64,000 bases of DNA, from assembly GCF_001037495.1 (NCBI RefSeq), contig NZ_KQ089822.1:3863938-3927937 (forward strand), given 5' to 3'. This DNA is from Citrobacter sp. MGH106. GTDB taxonomy: Bacteria > Pseudomonadota > Gammaproteobacteria > Enterobacterales > Enterobacteriaceae. Shown one piece after another: positions 34,983 through 47,910 of this stretch. Position numbers and translations under genes: made by a program. The first letter of the stretch is position 1; each line of letters begins with the position of its first letter. The notes beneath the pieces were generated by a model. It was not told the origin of the DNA. It searched no databases and worked only from the letters and a program-made list of their open reading frames with translations.

Positions 34983-36302
34983 ATGCCATTAATAATAATT
35001 GCGGCAGGCGTCGCGCTGCTTCTGGTCCTGATGATTGGCTTTAAAGTTAACGGTTTTATTGCCCTTGTACTGGTTGCGGCTGTTGTCGGTTTTGCCGAAG
35101 GGATGGATGCACAGGCCGTTCTGCACTCAATACAAAACGGCATCGGCGGGACGCTTGGCGGACTGGCGATGATCCTGGGTTTCGGCGCAATGCTCGGGAA
35201 GCTAATTTCCGATACTGGTGCGGCCCAACGCATCGCCACCACGCTGATTAGTACGTTCGGGAAAAAGCGCGTGCAGTGGGCGCTGGTAATCACCGGGCTG
35301 GTCGTCGGTCTGGCGATGTTCTTCGAAGTCGGTTTTGTTCTGCTGCTACCGCTGGTATTTACAGTGGTTGCCTCATCTGGCCTGCCGCTGCTGTATGTCG
35401 GCGTGCCAATGGTTGCCGCCCTTTCTGTTACTCACTGTTTTCTGCCGCCGCATCCGGGACCAACGGCGATCGCCACGATTTTCGAGGCGAACCTGGGGAC
35501 CACGCTGCTGTACGGATTTATCATTACTATCCCGACGGTGATTGTCGCCGGACCACTGTTTTCCAAGCTGCTGACCCGTTTTGAGAAAGCGCCACCGGAA
35601 GGTTTATTCAACCCACATTTGTTCACCGAAGAAGAGATGCCATCATTCTGGAACAGTATCTTTGCGGCGGTTATCCCGGTAATACTGATGGCAGTAGCGG
35701 CGGTATGCGAAATTACGCTGCCAAAAACCAACAGCGTGCGGGTGTTTTTTGAATTTATCGGTAACCCTGCGGTCGCGTTGTTTATCGCCATCGTGCTCGC
35801 TATTTTTACCCTTGGTCGACGTAACGGACGTACGATTGAGCAAATTATGGATATCATTGGCGACTCTATCGGCGCGATTGCGATGATTGTGTTTATCATC
35901 GCCGGTGGTGGTGCGTTTAAGCAGGTTCTGGTGGACAGCGGCGTGGGGCAGTATATCTCGCACCTGATGACCGGCACCTCGCTCTCTCCGCTACTGATGT
36001 GCTGGACGGTAGCCGCCTTGCTGCGCATCGCGCTCGGTTCAGCGACCGTTGCCGCTATTACCACTGCGGGTGTGGTGCTGCCGATTATTAACGTCACCCA
36101 TGCTGACCCGGCGCTGATGGTGCTGGCAACCGGCGCGGGCAGCGTGATTGCCTCACACGTTAACGATCCGGGATTCTGGTTGTTTAAAGGCTATTTTAAT
36201 CTCAGCGTCGGGGAAACGTTACGTACCTGGACGGTAATGGAAACGCTGATTTCCATTATGGGACTGTTGGGGGTTCTGGCGCTGAACGCCATCCTGCATT
36301 AA
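34983..36302 (+). CDS. idnT: L-idonate/5-ketogluconate/gluconate transporter
   Basis: A 439-residue inner-membrane carrier of the GntP family (gluconate:H+ symporters) with about 12-14 hydrophobic segments. It has the family segments GGTLGGLAMILGFGAMLGKL, FEVGFVLLLP and FLPPHPGPTA. It imports idonate and gluconate for the neighbouring enzymes. It is third in idnDOTR, 71 bp after idnO and 52 bp before idnR. Confidence 0.96.
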   Translation: MPLIIIAAGVALLLVLMIGFKVNGFIALVLVAAVVGFAEGMDAQAVLHSIQNGIGGTLGGLAMILGFGAMLGKLISDTGAAQRIATTLISTFGKKRVQWALVITGLVVGLAMFFEVGFVLLLPLVFTVVASSGLPLLYVGVPMVAALSVTHCFLPPHPGPTAIATIFEANLGTTLLYGFIITIPTVIVAGPLFSKLLTRFEKAPPEGLFNPHLFTEEEMPSFWNSIFAAVIPVILMAVAAVCEITLPKTNSVRVFFEFIGNPAVALFIAIVLAIFTLGRRNGRTIEQIMDIIGDSIGAIAMIVFIIAGGGAFKQVLVDSGVGQYISHLMTGTSLSPLLMCWTVAALLRIALGSATVAAITTAGVVLPIINVTHADPALMVLATGAGSVIASHVNDPGFWLFKGYFNLSVGETLRTWTVMETLISIMGLLGVLALNAILH

Positions 36303-36354
36303 TACGGTATTTACCGGGGAGCGAAAGTCAGTGCTCCCCGGCACTGGAGAGAAA

Positions 36355-37353
36355 ATGAGGAACCACAGAATTTCTTTGCAAGACATCGCCACCCTGGCGG
36401 GTGTGACCAAAATGACGGTGAGCCGCTACATCCGTTCGCCGAAAAAGGTCGCAAAGGAAACCGGTGAACGTATCGCGCAGATTATGGAGGAGATTAATTA
36501 CATCCCTAACCGTGCGCCCGCAATGCTATTGAATGCGCAAAGCTATACGCTCGGTGTGCTGATCCCCTCTTTTCAAAACCAACTGTTCGCCGACATCCTT
36601 GCAGGTATTGAATCGGTGACCTCGGACCATAACTATCAGACGTTGATCGCTAACTACAATTATGACCGGGAATCCGAAGAAGAGTCAGTGATTAACCTGC
36701 TCTCGTACAATATCGACGGTATTATTCTTTCCGAGAAATATCACACTCTGCGCACCGTGAAGTTTCTGCGATCAGCCACCATTCCGGTGGTTGAGCTGAT
36801 GGATATTCAGGGCGATCGCCTGGATATGGAAGTGGGCTTTGATAACCGTCAGGCGGCGTTTGATATGGTCAGCACCATGCTGGATAAACGCCAGCGTCAC
36901 AAAATTCTCTATCTGGGGTCGAAAGATGATATCCGCGATGAGCAGCGCTACCGCGGTTACTGCGATGCCATGACGCGTCGTGGACTGGAGCCGCTGCGCG
37001 TCAATCCGCGCGCGATTTCATCCATCCACCTGGGAACGCAAATGATGCGTGATGCCCTCACGGCACACCCTGACGTAGACGGCGTCTTTTGTACCAATGA
37101 CGATATTGCGATGGGTGCGTTGCTGTTGTGTCGCGAACACAACCTTGCCGTACCGGAGCAGATCTCCATTGCCGGGTTCCACGGACTGGAAATGGGCAGG
37201 CAGATGATCCCAAGCCTCGCCAGCGTCATTACTCCGCGTTTTGACATTGGGCGCATGGCGGCGCAAATGTTACTGAGCAAAATCAAGAACAACGACCATA
37301 ACCACAACACGGTTGATTTGGGGTATCAGATTTATCACGGCAATACGCTTTAA
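36355..37353 (+). CDS. idnR: LacI-family regulator of idonate genes
   Basis: A 332-residue LacI/GalR-family regulator. The N-terminal helix-turn-helix reads SLQDIATLAGVTKMTVSRYIR, and the periplasmic-binding-like domain follows from about residue 60. IdnR activates the idn operon with idonate or 5-ketogluconate and can also act on the gnt genes. The ATG of MRNHRIS gives the E. coli length. Last gene of the operon. Confidence 0.96.
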   Translation: MRNHRISLQDIATLAGVTKMTVSRYIRSPKKVAKETGERIAQIMEEINYIPNRAPAMLLNAQSYTLGVLIPSFQNQLFADILAGIESVTSDHNYQTLIANYNYDRESEEESVINLLSYNIDGIILSEKYHTLRTVKFLRSATIPVVELMDIQGDRLDMEVGFDNRQAAFDMVSTMLDKRQRHKILYLGSKDDIRDEQRYRGYCDAMTRRGLEPLRVNPRAISSIHLGTQMMRDALTAHPDVDGVFCTNDDIAMGALLLCREHNLAVPEQISIAGFHGLEMGRQMIPSLASVITPRFDIGRMAAQMLLSKIKNNDHNHNTVDLGYQIYHGNTL

Positions 37354-37432
37354 GTCATTTTCTCTCCCTGTCGCATACTTTCTTTCATTCACATTGCCTA
37401 TACTCCAGGCAGGATAAATGGAGGAAATCTTA

Positions 37433-38935
37433 ATGAGCACACCCCTGTTAATTGCCCGCACACCGGACACCGAACTGTTTTTACTGCCAGGCATGGCCAA
37501 CCGTCACGGGCTGATTACCGGCGCAACCGGGACCGGCAAAACCGTCACGTTACAAAAGCTTGCCGAATCGCTGTCTGAGATTGGTGTGCCGGTATTTATG
37601 GCTGATGTGAAAGGTGACTTAACCGGTGTGGCACAGGAAGGACAAGCGTCAGAAAAACTGCTCGCTCGCCTGAAAAATATCGGTATTACCGACTGGCAGC
37701 CACATGCCAATCCGGTAACGGTATGGGATATCTTTGGCGAGAAAGGTCATCCCGTTCGCGCCACTGTTTCTGATCTCGGGCCACTGCTTCTTGCCCGGCT
37801 GCTGAACCTGAACGACGTACAGTCTGGCGTATTAGATATTATCTTCCGCATTGCTGATGATCAGGGGCTGCTCCTGCTCGATTTCAAAGATCTGCGGGCG
37901 ATTACCCAGTACATCGGCGATAACGCCAAATCCTTCCAGAATCAGTACGGCAATATCAGCAGCGCCTCGGTGGGGGCTATCCAGCGCGGATTACTGTCGC
38001 TGGAGCAACAGGGCGCAGCGCATTTCTTTGGCGAGCCGATGCTGGAGATTAAAGACTGGATGCGCACCGACACCAGTGGTAAAGGGATGATCAACATCCT
38101 CAGCGCCGAAAAGCTCTACCAGATGCCCAAACTGTATGCTGCCAGCCTGCTATGGATGCTCTCCGAGCTGTACGAACAATTACCGGAAGCGGGCGATCTG
38201 GAGAAACCGAAGCTGGTATTCTTCTTCGACGAGGCCCATCTGTTGTTCAATGACGCTCCGCAGGTGCTATTGGATAAAATCGAGCAGGTGATTCGTCTGA
38301 TCCGCTCGAAAGGTGTCGGCGTGTGGTTTGTTTCGCAAAACCCGTCTGATATTCCTGACAACGTACTCGGCCAATTGGGCAACCGTGTGCAGCACGCCCT
38401 GCGCGCGTTCACGCCCAAAGATCAGAAAGCGGTGAAAGCAGCTGCGCAAACCATGCGCGCCAATCCGGCATTTGATACCGAAAAAGCCATTCAGGAGTTG
38501 GGCACCGGCGAAGCGCTGGTTTCATTTCTCGACGCCAAAGGCAGTCCCTCAGTGGTTGAACGGGCAATGGTGATTGCACCGTGTTCGCGGATGGGTCCGG
38601 TGACGGACGATGAACGTAACAGGTTAATTAATCACTCTTCTCTGTACGGCAAATATGAAGAAGAGGTCGATCGTGAATCCGCCTATGAACGCTTACAGAA
38701 AGGGGTTCAGGCCAGTACCGAACAGCAAAATACCCCCCCAGCCAACGGCAAAGCGGTCGAGGTGGACGACGGTATTCTTGGCGGGCTAAAGGATATCCTG
38801 TTTGGCAGCACCGGACCGCGCGGTGGCAAGCGCGATGGTGTGGTACAAAGCGTGGCGAAAAGCGCGGCGCGTCAGGTCACTAACCAGATAATCCGTGGCA
38901 TGTTGGGAAGTTTAATGGGCGGCAGAAAACGCTAG
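37433..38935 (+). CDS. yjgR: HerA-like DUF853 ATPase YjgR
   Basis: A 500-residue P-loop NTPase of the DUF853 (HerA-related) family. Walker A is GATGTGKT near residue 31, Walker [11 protein letters not shown] near 264. Its role is not established; related enzymes are DNA translocases. The start at [11 protein letters not shown] gives exactly the E. coli length, and GGAGG precedes it. The last 60 residues are basic and glycine-rich. Between idnR and the convergent lptG. Confidence 0.93.
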   Translation: MSTPLLIARTPDTELFLLPGMANRHGLITGATGTGKTVTLQKLAESLSEIGVPVFMADVKGDLTGVAQEGQASEKLLARLKNIGITDWQPHANPVTVWDIFGEKGHPVRATVSDLGPLLLARLLNLNDVQSGVLDIIFRIADDQGLLLLDFKDLRAITQYIGDNAKSFQNQYGNISSASVGAIQRGLLSLEQQGAAHFFGEPMLEIKDWMRTDTSGKGMINILSAEKLYQMPKLYAASLLWMLSELYEQLPEAGDLEKPKLVFFFDEAHLLFNDAPQVLLDKIEQVIRLIRSKGVGVWFVSQNPSDIPDNVLGQLGNRVQHALRAFTPKDQKAVKAAAQTMRANPAFDTEKAIQELGTGEALVSFLDAKGSPSVVERAMVIAPCSRMGPVTDDERNRLINHSSLYGKYEEEVDRESAYERLQKGVQASTEQQNTPPANGKAVEVDDGILGGLKDILFGSTGPRGGKRDGVVQSVAKSAARQVTNQIIRGMLGSLMGGRKR

Positions 38936-38943
38936 CAGGAAGA

Positions 38944-38970
38944 CGCCCCTCCCGAACAACGAGAGGGGCG
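38944..38970. terminator. terminator between yjgR and lptG
   Basis: Eight-base-pair stem CGCCCCTC/GAGGGGCG with a loop of about 11 nt between two convergent genes. No long T-tract, so efficiency is uncertain. Confidence 0.6.
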
Positions 38971-38974
38971 GATG

Positions 38975-40057
38975 TTATGACTTACGCAGCATCAGCCAGA
39001 GGCTGATCAGGAAGAACGATGCACTTGGCAGCAACGCGCCGATGATCGGTGGAATACCGTACACCAGCGTCAGTGGGCCAAAGATCTGGTCCAGCACGTA
39101 GAACACGAAACCAAAGCTAATCCCTGTCACCACGCGCACACCCATCGGCACGCTACGCAGCGGGCCAAAGATAAACGACAGCGCCATCAGCATCATTACC
39201 GCTACCGATAACGGCTGGAAGACTTTGCTCCACATATTGAGCTGGTAGCGTCCGGCATCCTGGCCGCTCGACTTCAGGTACTTCACGTAGTTATGCAGAC
39301 CGCTGATGGAGAGCGCATCTGGATCCAATGCCACCACACCAAGTTTGTCTGGCGTAAGGTTGGTTTTCCAGGTTCCACTCACAGTTTGCGAACCGGTGAT
39401 TTGTTTCGGATCCTGCAGGTTAGATTCATCAACCTGCGACAGGCGCCAGACTTTATTATCGGCATCGAATTTTGCATTCGCGGCGTAACGCACAGACAAC
39501 AGGCGACGCTGATCGTTAAAGGTGTAGATACTGATACCACCCAGCTCTTCGTCACCTTTCACCCGCTCGATGTAGACAAAGCTGTCACCATCTTTCGCCC
39601 ACAGCCCCTGTTGGGTTGAGAGCAGCGAGCCGCCATACATCTGCTGCGCACGGTAGTTACGCGCCATCTGTTCGCCCTGAGGCGCAACCCATTCACCGAT
39701 AGCCATCGTCAACAGCACCAGCGGAATAGCGGTTTTCATCACCGACAATGCGACCTGCATACGGGTAAAACCAGAAGCCTGCATCACTACCAGTTCACTA
39801 CGCTGGGCCAGCATGCCCAGCCCCAACAACGCGCCGAGCAGCGCGGCCATAGGGAAGAAGATCTGAATATCTTTCGGTGCGCTGAGCAGGGTATACAGCC
39901 CTGCGCCCATCGCATCGTAGCTCCCCTGCCCGGCTTTTTTGAGCTGGTCTACAAACTTGATGATGCCGGAGAGCGACACCAGCATGAACAACGTCATCAT
40001 GATGGTGGTGAAAATCGTTTTACCGATATAGCGGTCAAGTACACCAAAGGGCTGCAT
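38975..40057 (-). CDS. lptG: lipopolysaccharide export permease LptG
   Basis: A 360-residue inner-membrane subunit of the LptB2FG transporter, which extracts lipopolysaccharide from the inner membrane and pushes it along the LptC-A-D bridge. It starts MQPFGVLDRYIGKTIFTTI, has membrane segments at both ends and a large periplasmic domain between (about 130-265). Its start codon shares one base with the end of lptF, so the two are translated together. Confidence 0.97.
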   Translation of the reverse strand: MQPFGVLDRYIGKTIFTTIMMTLFMLVSLSGIIKFVDQLKKAGQGSYDAMGAGLYTLLSAPKDIQIFFPMAALLGALLGLGMLAQRSELVVMQASGFTRMQVALSVMKTAIPLVLLTMAIGEWVAPQGEQMARNYRAQQMYGGSLLSTQQGLWAKDGDSFVYIERVKGDEELGGISIYTFNDQRRLLSVRYAANAKFDADNKVWRLSQVDESNLQDPKQITGSQTVSGTWKTNLTPDKLGVVALDPDALSISGLHNYVKYLKSSGQDAGRYQLNMWSKVFQPLSVAVMMLMALSFIFGPLRSVPMGVRVVTGISFGFVFYVLDQIFGPLTLVYGIPPIIGALLPSASFFLISLWLMLRKS

Positions 40058-41157
40058 TATACCGCTCCTTTACGCAGAAAACGGGCACGCAAGCGGCGCA
40101 CTGGCAACGTATCCCACAGGTTAAGCGCAATCGCCAGTGCCAGATAAAGCAGGTTAACCGTCCACATCCAGAGCGCTGGATCAAGCTTACCTTTGCCACC
40201 GTTCGACTTCAGGGAAGTCTGGATCAGGAAGAACATCAGATACAACAGCATTGCTGGCAGCATGGAAAGCACACGCCCCTGACGCGGGTTAACCACGCTC
40301 AGCGGCACAACCATCAGCGCCATCATAAATACGGTGAATACCAATGTGATACGCCAGTGCAGTTCCGCACGGGCACGATCGGTATCGGTCGTCCACAATG
40401 TGCGCATATCCATCTGGTCGGTATCGTTGGGATCCAGCGCCACAGCCTGATGACCGATAATTCCCTGATAATCCTGGAAGTCGGTAATACGGAAATCGCG
40501 TAACAGTGCAGTACCTTCAAAGCGCGTACCTTTGTTCAGCACCACCACCTGAGAGCCATCGCGCAACTGGGTCAAATGTCCTGAATCAGCCACCACGACC
40601 GAAGGACGGGCGTTACCTTTCGGGCGGATTTGCGCGAGGAAGACATCTTTGAAGTTGTTACCATCGACGCTTTCGATAAACAGTACCGAACTGCCGTTGG
40701 TGGCCTGCTGGAATTGCCCCTGCGCGAGTGCAGCCATGCCAGGATTCGCTTTCGCTTCCGCCAGCACTTCATCCTGATGTTTTGAGGACCAGGGTCCAGC
40801 CCACATGACGTTCACCGCCGCAATAATACTGGTAAACAACGCCAGCACCATCGCCGCTTTCACCAGCACCGCTTTGCTCAGACCGCAGGCGTGCATGACC
40901 GTAATTTCACTTTCGGTATACAGTTTACCCAGCGTCATTAGCAGCCCGAGGAACAGGCTTAATGGCAAGATAAGTTGCGCCATTTCTGGCACGCCCAGCC
41001 CCAGAAGCGAGAGCACCAGATTTGCCGGGATATCACCGTCAACCGCCGCACCGAGGATCCTGACTAGCTTTTGACAAAAGAAGATCAAAAGTAGAATGAA
41101 AAGGATCGCAAGTTGGCTTTTGAGCGTTTCCCGTACCAGATATCTTATGATTATCAC
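40057..41157 (-). CDS. lptF: lipopolysaccharide export permease LptF
   Basis: A 366-residue partner of LptG with the same layout: MIIIRYLVRETLKSQLAILF, membrane helices near both ends and a periplasmic jellyroll between. Essential in relatives. It overlaps lptG by one base. Divergent from pepA across a 266-bp gap that must hold both promoters. Confidence 0.97.
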   Translation of the reverse strand: MIIIRYLVRETLKSQLAILFILLLIFFCQKLVRILGAAVDGDIPANLVLSLLGLGVPEMAQLILPLSLFLGLLMTLGKLYTESEITVMHACGLSKAVLVKAAMVLALFTSIIAAVNVMWAGPWSSKHQDEVLAEAKANPGMAALAQGQFQQATNGSSVLFIESVDGNNFKDVFLAQIRPKGNARPSVVVADSGHLTQLRDGSQVVVLNKGTRFEGTALLRDFRITDFQDYQGIIGHQAVALDPNDTDQMDMRTLWTTDTDRARAELHWRITLVFTVFMMALMVVPLSVVNPRQGRVLSMLPAMLLYLMFFLIQTSLKSNGGKGKLDPALWMWTVNLLYLALAIALNLWDTLPVRRLRARFLRKGAV

Positions 41158-41420
41158 TTTAAATACGCCCGTAAAAACTCGTCTTTTGCCGGAATTTAGC
41201 TTGTTTCATGGCTTATACGTCATTTATTCTCTTGAGTCGTCGAAATCGTCGCTAAGACTATTATACTCAACGGATTCACCTCTCAGAAATTGTTCTGACG
41301 TGCCAATGCCGTAATAACGTTAAGATTAACACGAAGTCACCGCAACAGCGGGTATGAGTTACGAAAGCTTGCAATTCTATCCGTAGCCACCGCCGTTGTC
41401 TTTAAGATTCAGGAGCGTAG

Positions 41421-42935
<1,515 letters not shown>

Positions 42936-42949
42936 GTTTGAGATTGTCC

Positions 42950-42980
42950 CGTAGGCCAGATAGCGCCATCCGGCCTACGG
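42950..42980. repeat. REP element after pepA
   Basis: Inverted repeat CGTAGGCC/GGCCTACG around an AT-containing centre, typical of enterobacterial REP/BIME sequences, in the short gap before holC. Confidence 0.6.
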
Positions 42981-43027
42981 TGTGCATCATGGCAACGCAT
43001 TTAAATCCACCACAAGAAGCCCCATAT

Positions 43028-43471
43028 ATGAAGAATGCAACGTTCTACCTTCTGGACAATGACACCGTCATTGATGGCTTAAGCGCCGTCGAGCAACTGG
43101 TGTGTGAAATTGCCGCAGAACGTTGGCGCGCGGGCAAGCGTGTACTGATTGCCTGTGAAGATGAAAGACAAGCTATTCGGCTGGATGAAGCGCTGTGGGC
43201 GAGACCGGCAGAAAGCTTTGTGCCGCATAATCTGGCGGGTGAAGGCCCGCGCGGCGGTGCACCAGTTGAAATTGCCTGGCCGGAAAAGCGCAATAGTAGC
43301 CCACGCGATCTGCTGATCAGTTTGCGCGTTGGCTTTGTAGATTTTGCCACCGCTTTCACAGAAGTGATAGACTTTGTCCCTTACGAAGATTCTTTGAAAC
43401 AATCGGCACGCGAGCGCTACAAAGCATATCGCGTGGCTGGTTTTAACCTGAATACGGCAACCTGGAAATAA
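43028..43471 (+). CDS. holC: DNA polymerase III chi subunit
   Basis: A 147-residue chi subunit of the DNA polymerase III clamp-loader assembly, which links it to single-stranded DNA binding protein. [12 protein letters not shown] at the start and [16 protein letters not shown] at the end match E. coli HolC. The start gives the exact family length. Its stop codon overlaps the valS start (TAATG). Confidence 0.96.
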   Translation: MKNATFYLLDNDTVIDGLSAVEQLVCEIAAERWRAGKRVLIACEDERQAIRLDEALWARPAESFVPHNLAGEGPRGGAPVEIAWPEKRNSSPRDLLISLRVGFVDFATAFTEVIDFVPYEDSLKQSARERYKAYRVAGFNLNTATWK

Positions 43472-46326
43472 TGGAAAAGACATACAACCCACAAGATATC
43501 GAACAGCCGCTTTACGAGCACTGGGAAAAGCAGGGCTATTTCAAACCTAACGGCGATGAAAGCAAAGAGTCCTTCTGCATCATGATCCCGCCGCCGAACG
43601 TTACCGGCAGTTTGCATATGGGTCATGCTTTCCAGCAGACCATCATGGACACCATGATCCGTTACCAGCGCATGCAGGGTAAAAACACCCTGTGGCAGGC
43701 AGGTACTGACCATGCGGGTATCGCAACCCAGATGGTGGTTGAACGTAAGATTGCTGCCGAAGAAGGTAAAACCCGTCACGACTATGGTCGCGATGCTTTT
43801 ATCGATAAAATCTGGCAGTGGAAAGCGGAGTCCGGCGGTACGATTACCCGTCAGATGCGCCGTCTGGGCAACTCTGTGGACTGGGAGCGCGAGCGCTTTA
43901 CCATGGATGAAGGCCTTTCCAATGCCGTGAAAGAAGTCTTTGTTCGCTTGTACAAAGAAGACCTGATTTACCGTGGCAAACGCCTGGTAAACTGGGATCC
44001 AAAACTGCGTACTGCTATTTCTGATCTGGAAGTGGAAAACCGCGAGTCCAAAGGCTCGATGTGGCACATCCGCTATCCGCTCGCCGATGGTGCAAAAACC
44101 GCCGACGGTAAAGATTACCTGGTCGTTGCGACAACCCGTCCGGAAACCGTACTGGGTGATACCGGCGTGGCCGTTAACCCGGAAGATCCGCGCTATAAAG
44201 ACCTGATCGGCAAATTCGTGATCCTGCCGCTGGTTAACCGCCGCATTCCAATTGTTGGCGATGAACACGCCGATATGGAAAAAGGCACCGGTTGCGTGAA
44301 AATCACCCCGGCCCACGACTTCAATGACTATGAAGTGGGTAAACGTCACGGCCTGCCGATGATCAACATTCTGACCTTTGACGGCGATATCCGTGAAAGT
44401 GCAGAAGTGTACGACACCAAAGGTGAAGAGTCCGACGTTTACTCCAATGAGATCCCGGCTGAATTCCAGAAGCTGGAGCGTTTTGCCGCACGTAAAGCCG
44501 TGGTTGCCGCTGTCGACGCACTGGGCCTGCTGGAAGAGATTAAACCGCACGATCTGACTGTTCCTTACGGCGACCGTGGCGGCGTGGTTATTGAACCGAT
44601 GCTGACCGACCAGTGGTACGTTCGTGCCGATGTGCTGGCAAAACCGGCCGTTGAAGCGGTTGAGAATGGCGACATTCAGTTTGTACCGAAACAATACGAA
44701 AACATGTACTTCTCCTGGATGCGCGATATTCAGGACTGGTGTATCTCCCGTCAACTGTGGTGGGGTCACCGTATTCCGGCATGGTACGACAACGACGGTA
44801 ATGTCTACGTTGGCCGTAACGAAGACGAAGTACGTCAGGAAAACAACCTGGGCGCCGACGTTGCCCTGCGTCAGGACGAAGACGTTCTCGATACCTGGTT
44901 CTCCTCCGCACTGTGGACCTTCTCGACCCTCGGCTGGCCGGAAAACACCGACGCTCTGCGTCAGTTCCACCCGACCAGCGTGATGGTTTCCGGCTTCGAC
45001 ATCATCTTCTTCTGGATTGCCCGCATGATCATGATGACCATGCATTTCATCAAAGATGAAAACGGCAAGCCGCAGGTTCCGTTCAAGACCGTCTACATGA
45101 CTGGCCTGATCCGTGACGACGAAGGCCAGAAGATGTCCAAATCCAAGGGGAACGTTATCGACCCGCTGGATATGGTTGACGGAATCGCCCTGCCTGAGTT
45201 GCTGGAAAAACGTACCGGCAATATGATGCAGCCGCAGCTGGCAGAGAAAATCGCCAAACGCACCGAGAAGCAGTTCCCGAACGGCATCGAGCCACACGGT
45301 ACTGACGCCCTGCGTTTTACCCTGGCAGCACTCGCGTCTACCGGTCGCGATATCAACTGGGATATGAAGCGTCTGGAAGGTTACCGTAACTTCTGTAACA
45401 AGCTGTGGAACGCCAGCCGCTTTGTGCTGATGAATACCGAAGACCAGGATTGCGGCTTTAACGGCGGCGAAATGACGCTGTCGCTGGCGGACCGCTGGAT
45501 CCTCGCAGAATTCAACCAGACCGTGAAAGCGTACCGCGAAGCACTGGATAACTTCCGCTTCGATATCGCCGCAGGCATCCTGTACGAATTCACCTGGAAC
45601 CAGTTCTGCGATTGGTATCTGGAGCTGACCAAGCCGGTAATGAACGGTGGTTCAGAGTCTGAACTGCGCGGTACCCGCCACACGCTGGTGACGGTTCTGG
45701 AAGGTCTGCTGCGCCTGGCGCACCCGATTATTCCATTCATCACCGAAACCATCTGGCAGCGTGTGAAAGTGATTTGCGGTATCACCGCAGACACCATCAT
45801 GCTGCAACCGTTCCCGGAATACGATGCGGCTCAGGTTGATGAAGCGGCACTGTCTGATACCGAATGGCTGAAGCAGGCGATCGTTGCCGTGCGTAACATC
45901 CGTGCGGAAATGAACATTGCCCCAGGCAAACCACTGGAATTGCTGCTGCGTGGTTGCAGTGAAGCCGCGATTCGTCGCGTCAACAACAACCGTAGCTTCC
46001 TGCTGAATCTGGCGCGTCTGGAAAGCATCACCGTGCTGCCTGCCGACGATAAAGGTCCGGTATCTGTGACCAAAATCATCGACGGTGCTGAGCTGCTGAT
46101 CCCGATGGCTGGCCTCATCAATAAAGAAGATGAACTGGCACGTCTGGCGAAAGAAGTGGCGAAAATCGAAGGTGAAATCAGCCGCATCGAAAATAAACTG
46201 TCTAACGAAGGCTTTGTGGCGCGAGCACCAGAAGCGGTGATCGCCAAAGAGCGCGAGAAGCTGGACGGTTATGCAGAAGCGAAAGCTAAACTGATTGAGC
46301 AGCAGGCGGTTATTAGCGCGCTGTAA
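43471..46326 (+). CDS. valS: valyl-tRNA synthetase
   Basis: A 951-residue class I synthetase that charges tRNA-Val. The HIGH-type motif is HMGH in [14 protein letters not shown] near residue 49, the KMSKS motif is in [10 protein letters not shown] near 555, an editing domain sits between, and a C-terminal coiled coil (about 890-951) ends the protein. It starts within the last bases of holC, so the two are coupled. A 626-codon ORF on the opposite strand is a shadow. Confidence 0.98.
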   Translation: MEKTYNPQDIEQPLYEHWEKQGYFKPNGDESKESFCIMIPPPNVTGSLHMGHAFQQTIMDTMIRYQRMQGKNTLWQAGTDHAGIATQMVVERKIAAEEGKTRHDYGRDAFIDKIWQWKAESGGTITRQMRRLGNSVDWERERFTMDEGLSNAVKEVFVRLYKEDLIYRGKRLVNWDPKLRTAISDLEVENRESKGSMWHIRYPLADGAKTADGKDYLVVATTRPETVLGDTGVAVNPEDPRYKDLIGKFVILPLVNRRIPIVGDEHADMEKGTGCVKITPAHDFNDYEVGKRHGLPMINILTFDGDIRESAEVYDTKGEESDVYSNEIPAEFQKLERFAARKAVVAAVDALGLLEEIKPHDLTVPYGDRGGVVIEPMLTDQWYVRADVLAKPAVEAVENGDIQFVPKQYENMYFSWMRDIQDWCISRQLWWGHRIPAWYDNDGNVYVGRNEDEVRQENNLGADVALRQDEDVLDTWFSSALWTFSTLGWPENTDALRQFHPTSVMVSGFDIIFFWIARMIMMTMHFIKDENGKPQVPFKTVYMTGLIRDDEGQKMSKSKGNVIDPLDMVDGIALPELLEKRTGNMMQPQLAEKIAKRTEKQFPNGIEPHGTDALRFTLAALASTGRDINWDMKRLEGYRNFCNKLWNASRFVLMNTEDQDCGFNGGEMTLSLADRWILAEFNQTVKAYREALDNFRFDIAAGILYEFTWNQFCDWYLELTKPVMNGGSESELRGTRHTLVTVLEGLLRLAHPIIPFITETIWQRVKVICGITADTIMLQPFPEYDAAQVDEAALSDTEWLKQAIVAVRNIRAEMNIAPGKPLELLLRGCSEAAIRRVNNNRSFLLNLARLESITVLPADDKGPVSVTKIIDGAELLIPMAGLINKEDELARLAKEVAKIEGEISRIENKLSNEGFVARAPEAVIAKEREKLDGYAEAKAKLIEQQAVISAL

Positions 46327-46380
46327 TCTGAAAGCCGGGAGGCATATCGCTTACCCGGCCTGTTATATCTTTAATATCAA

Positions 46381-46412
46381 TGTATTGCGCGCTTCCTGGG
46401 GCGCGCAATACA
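46381..46412. repeat. 12-bp perfect inverted repeat after valS
   Basis: Arms TGTATTGCGCGC/GCGCGCAATACA with an 8-nt loop. No T-tract follows on either strand. Probably a transcript-end hairpin or a REP-like element; a weaker GCCGGG/CCCGGC stem lies between it and valS. Confidence 0.5.
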
Positions 46413-46501
46413 TCCGTTCCTGAATTTTCCTCTCTTGCACATCCCCGTCCCACAGTGTTATTAACTGCGTATATCCGCCACTACATGTCACGAGTTTTGC
46501 T

Positions 46502-47005
46502 ATGAATGTTATTTCACCGGTCGCGGCCACCCTGCGCCTTATCACCGCTGACGATAATTCAGCCGTTGCCAGCGTGATCCGTCAGGTTTCCGCTGAATAC
46601 GGCCTGACCGCCGATAAAGGCTATACCGTCGCCGACCCTAATCTCGATGAGCTATATCAGCTCTACAATCAGCCAGGATATGCATATTGGGTTGTCGAGC
46701 AGAACGGAAAGGTTGTGGGCGGTGGCGGCATCGCACCACTTTCCTGTAGCGAACCTGATATTTGTGAACTGCAAAAAATGTATTTTTTACCCACAATACG
46801 TGGACAGGGGATGGCAAAGAAACTGGCGTTGATGGCGCTGGACCATGCCCGTGAACAGGGCTTTAAGCGCTGTTATCTGGAAACCACTGCCTTTTTGCGT
46901 GAGGCGATTGGCCTGTATGAACATTTAGGGTTTGAGCACATCAGCGAACCATTGGGCTGTACCGGGCACGTCGATTGTGAAGTGCGGATGCTCAAACCCC
47001 TTTAA
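46502..47005 (+). CDS. yjgM: GNAT-family acetyltransferase YjgM
   Basis: A 167-residue GNAT N-acetyltransferase. The acetyl-CoA-binding loop is visible as [15 protein letters not shown] near residue 95, followed by [22 protein letters not shown]. The family acetylates amines on many substrates; the substrate of YjgM is unknown. Position after valS matches E. coli yjgM. Confidence 0.9.
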   Translation: MNVISPVAATLRLITADDNSAVASVIRQVSAEYGLTADKGYTVADPNLDELYQLYNQPGYAYWVVEQNGKVVGGGGIAPLSCSEPDICELQKMYFLPTIRGQGMAKKLALMALDHAREQGFKRCYLETTAFLREAIGLYEHLGFEHISEPLGCTGHVDCEVRMLKPL

Positions 47006-47008
47006 GTT

Positions 47009-47839
47009 TTACTGCATGTCAGGTGCGACCGACAGGCGAATAACGCCGGCCGCATTTGCCGCAGGCAGTTTCAGTACCTGCGACCAGAAGTCCTGCACCA
47101 GATCGCAGGCAATCTTCTCTTTACCAACGCCTTTCTGTGGATCAGCCATGATTTCAATATCATGGCCATAACGCTGCACTAACGGTGGCACGACTGTCTG
47201 CACATCCTGTGTTGCCTGCTGACGTTCAGTTTCCGTAACCGTGTGTCGGTTTGGCCCATAGGCAGCACGCATCATTGCAGCATCGCTCTCCATCCGCCGC
47301 TGAATAATATCCTTCGCAATCAAATGGACCGGGTTAATTCCACCTTTCACCGCCGGAAACAGAAAACGGAAGCACTCGTCATCCCCTTTCTTTTGCACTG
47401 CCGCAATCTGTTCAAGGTTGATTTTCATATAGGCCGTGACGTTCTCGTCCGGCGCATTCTGTAAGCGTGCCATCTGAATCTGCAATATCTGCGGTTGTAC
47501 CGCATCAATCATCTCCTGCTCGCTTTTACCCTCTTTTCGCATCTGCAGGGCCTGCATGCGAATACGCTGCCATAATGCGGGTTCCTGCTCTTTTAGCACG
47601 ATCATCGTTGGCAGGGTTGCCATCGCGGCATCAAATTTTTGTTCTTCGGTCTGACCTGAGGCTGCATTTTCCCGGGGGATCAGGTAATGCACGTCAAAAA
47701 CGTTCCACGCAATGATCGCTATCACCATGAAAACCGCGCCGGAGATTTTCCCCACCCAGCCTTTTTTGCGAAAGATGCCCACCACGATGGCGATAACCAC
47801 GCCTACGTAAGCAGCGAGTAATACATGTGTCCAGTTCAT
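47009..47839 (-). CDS. uncharacterised inner-membrane-anchored protein
   Basis: A 276-residue protein with two N-terminal hydrophobic segments (HVLLAAYVGVVIAIVVGIF and ISGAVFMVIAIIAWNVF) and a soluble domain of about 220 residues rich in Q, M and charged residues, presumably helical. I do not recognise a domain. The ATG after AAGGAT is preferred to one 18 bases upstream. It converges on yjgM 3 bp away and lies downstream of miaE. At this position E. coli carries yjgN, which this is not. Confidence 0.75.
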   Translation of the reverse strand: MNWTHVLLAAYVGVVIAIVVGIFRKKGWVGKISGAVFMVIAIIAWNVFDVHYLIPRENAASGQTEEQKFDAAMATLPTMIVLKEQEPALWQRIRMQALQMRKEGKSEQEMIDAVQPQILQIQMARLQNAPDENVTAYMKINLEQIAAVQKKGDDECFRFLFPAVKGGINPVHLIAKDIIQRRMESDAAMMRAAYGPNRHTVTETERQQATQDVQTVVPPLVQRYGHDIEIMADPQKGVGKEKIACDLVQDFWSQVLKLPAANAAGVIRLSVAPDMQ

Positions 47840-47910
47840 TGGTAATCCTTGTCCCAAAAAGAGACATTCTTAACGTCTGCAGACATCCTGTCACTGGGCA
47901 ACAGCAAAAA

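Noticed and set aside
43417-45297. A 626-codon open frame on the minus strand
   Set aside because: It lies wholly antisense to holC and valS, both clearly real. Its composition (runs of F, H, V and Q) is that of a shadow of a codon-biased gene.
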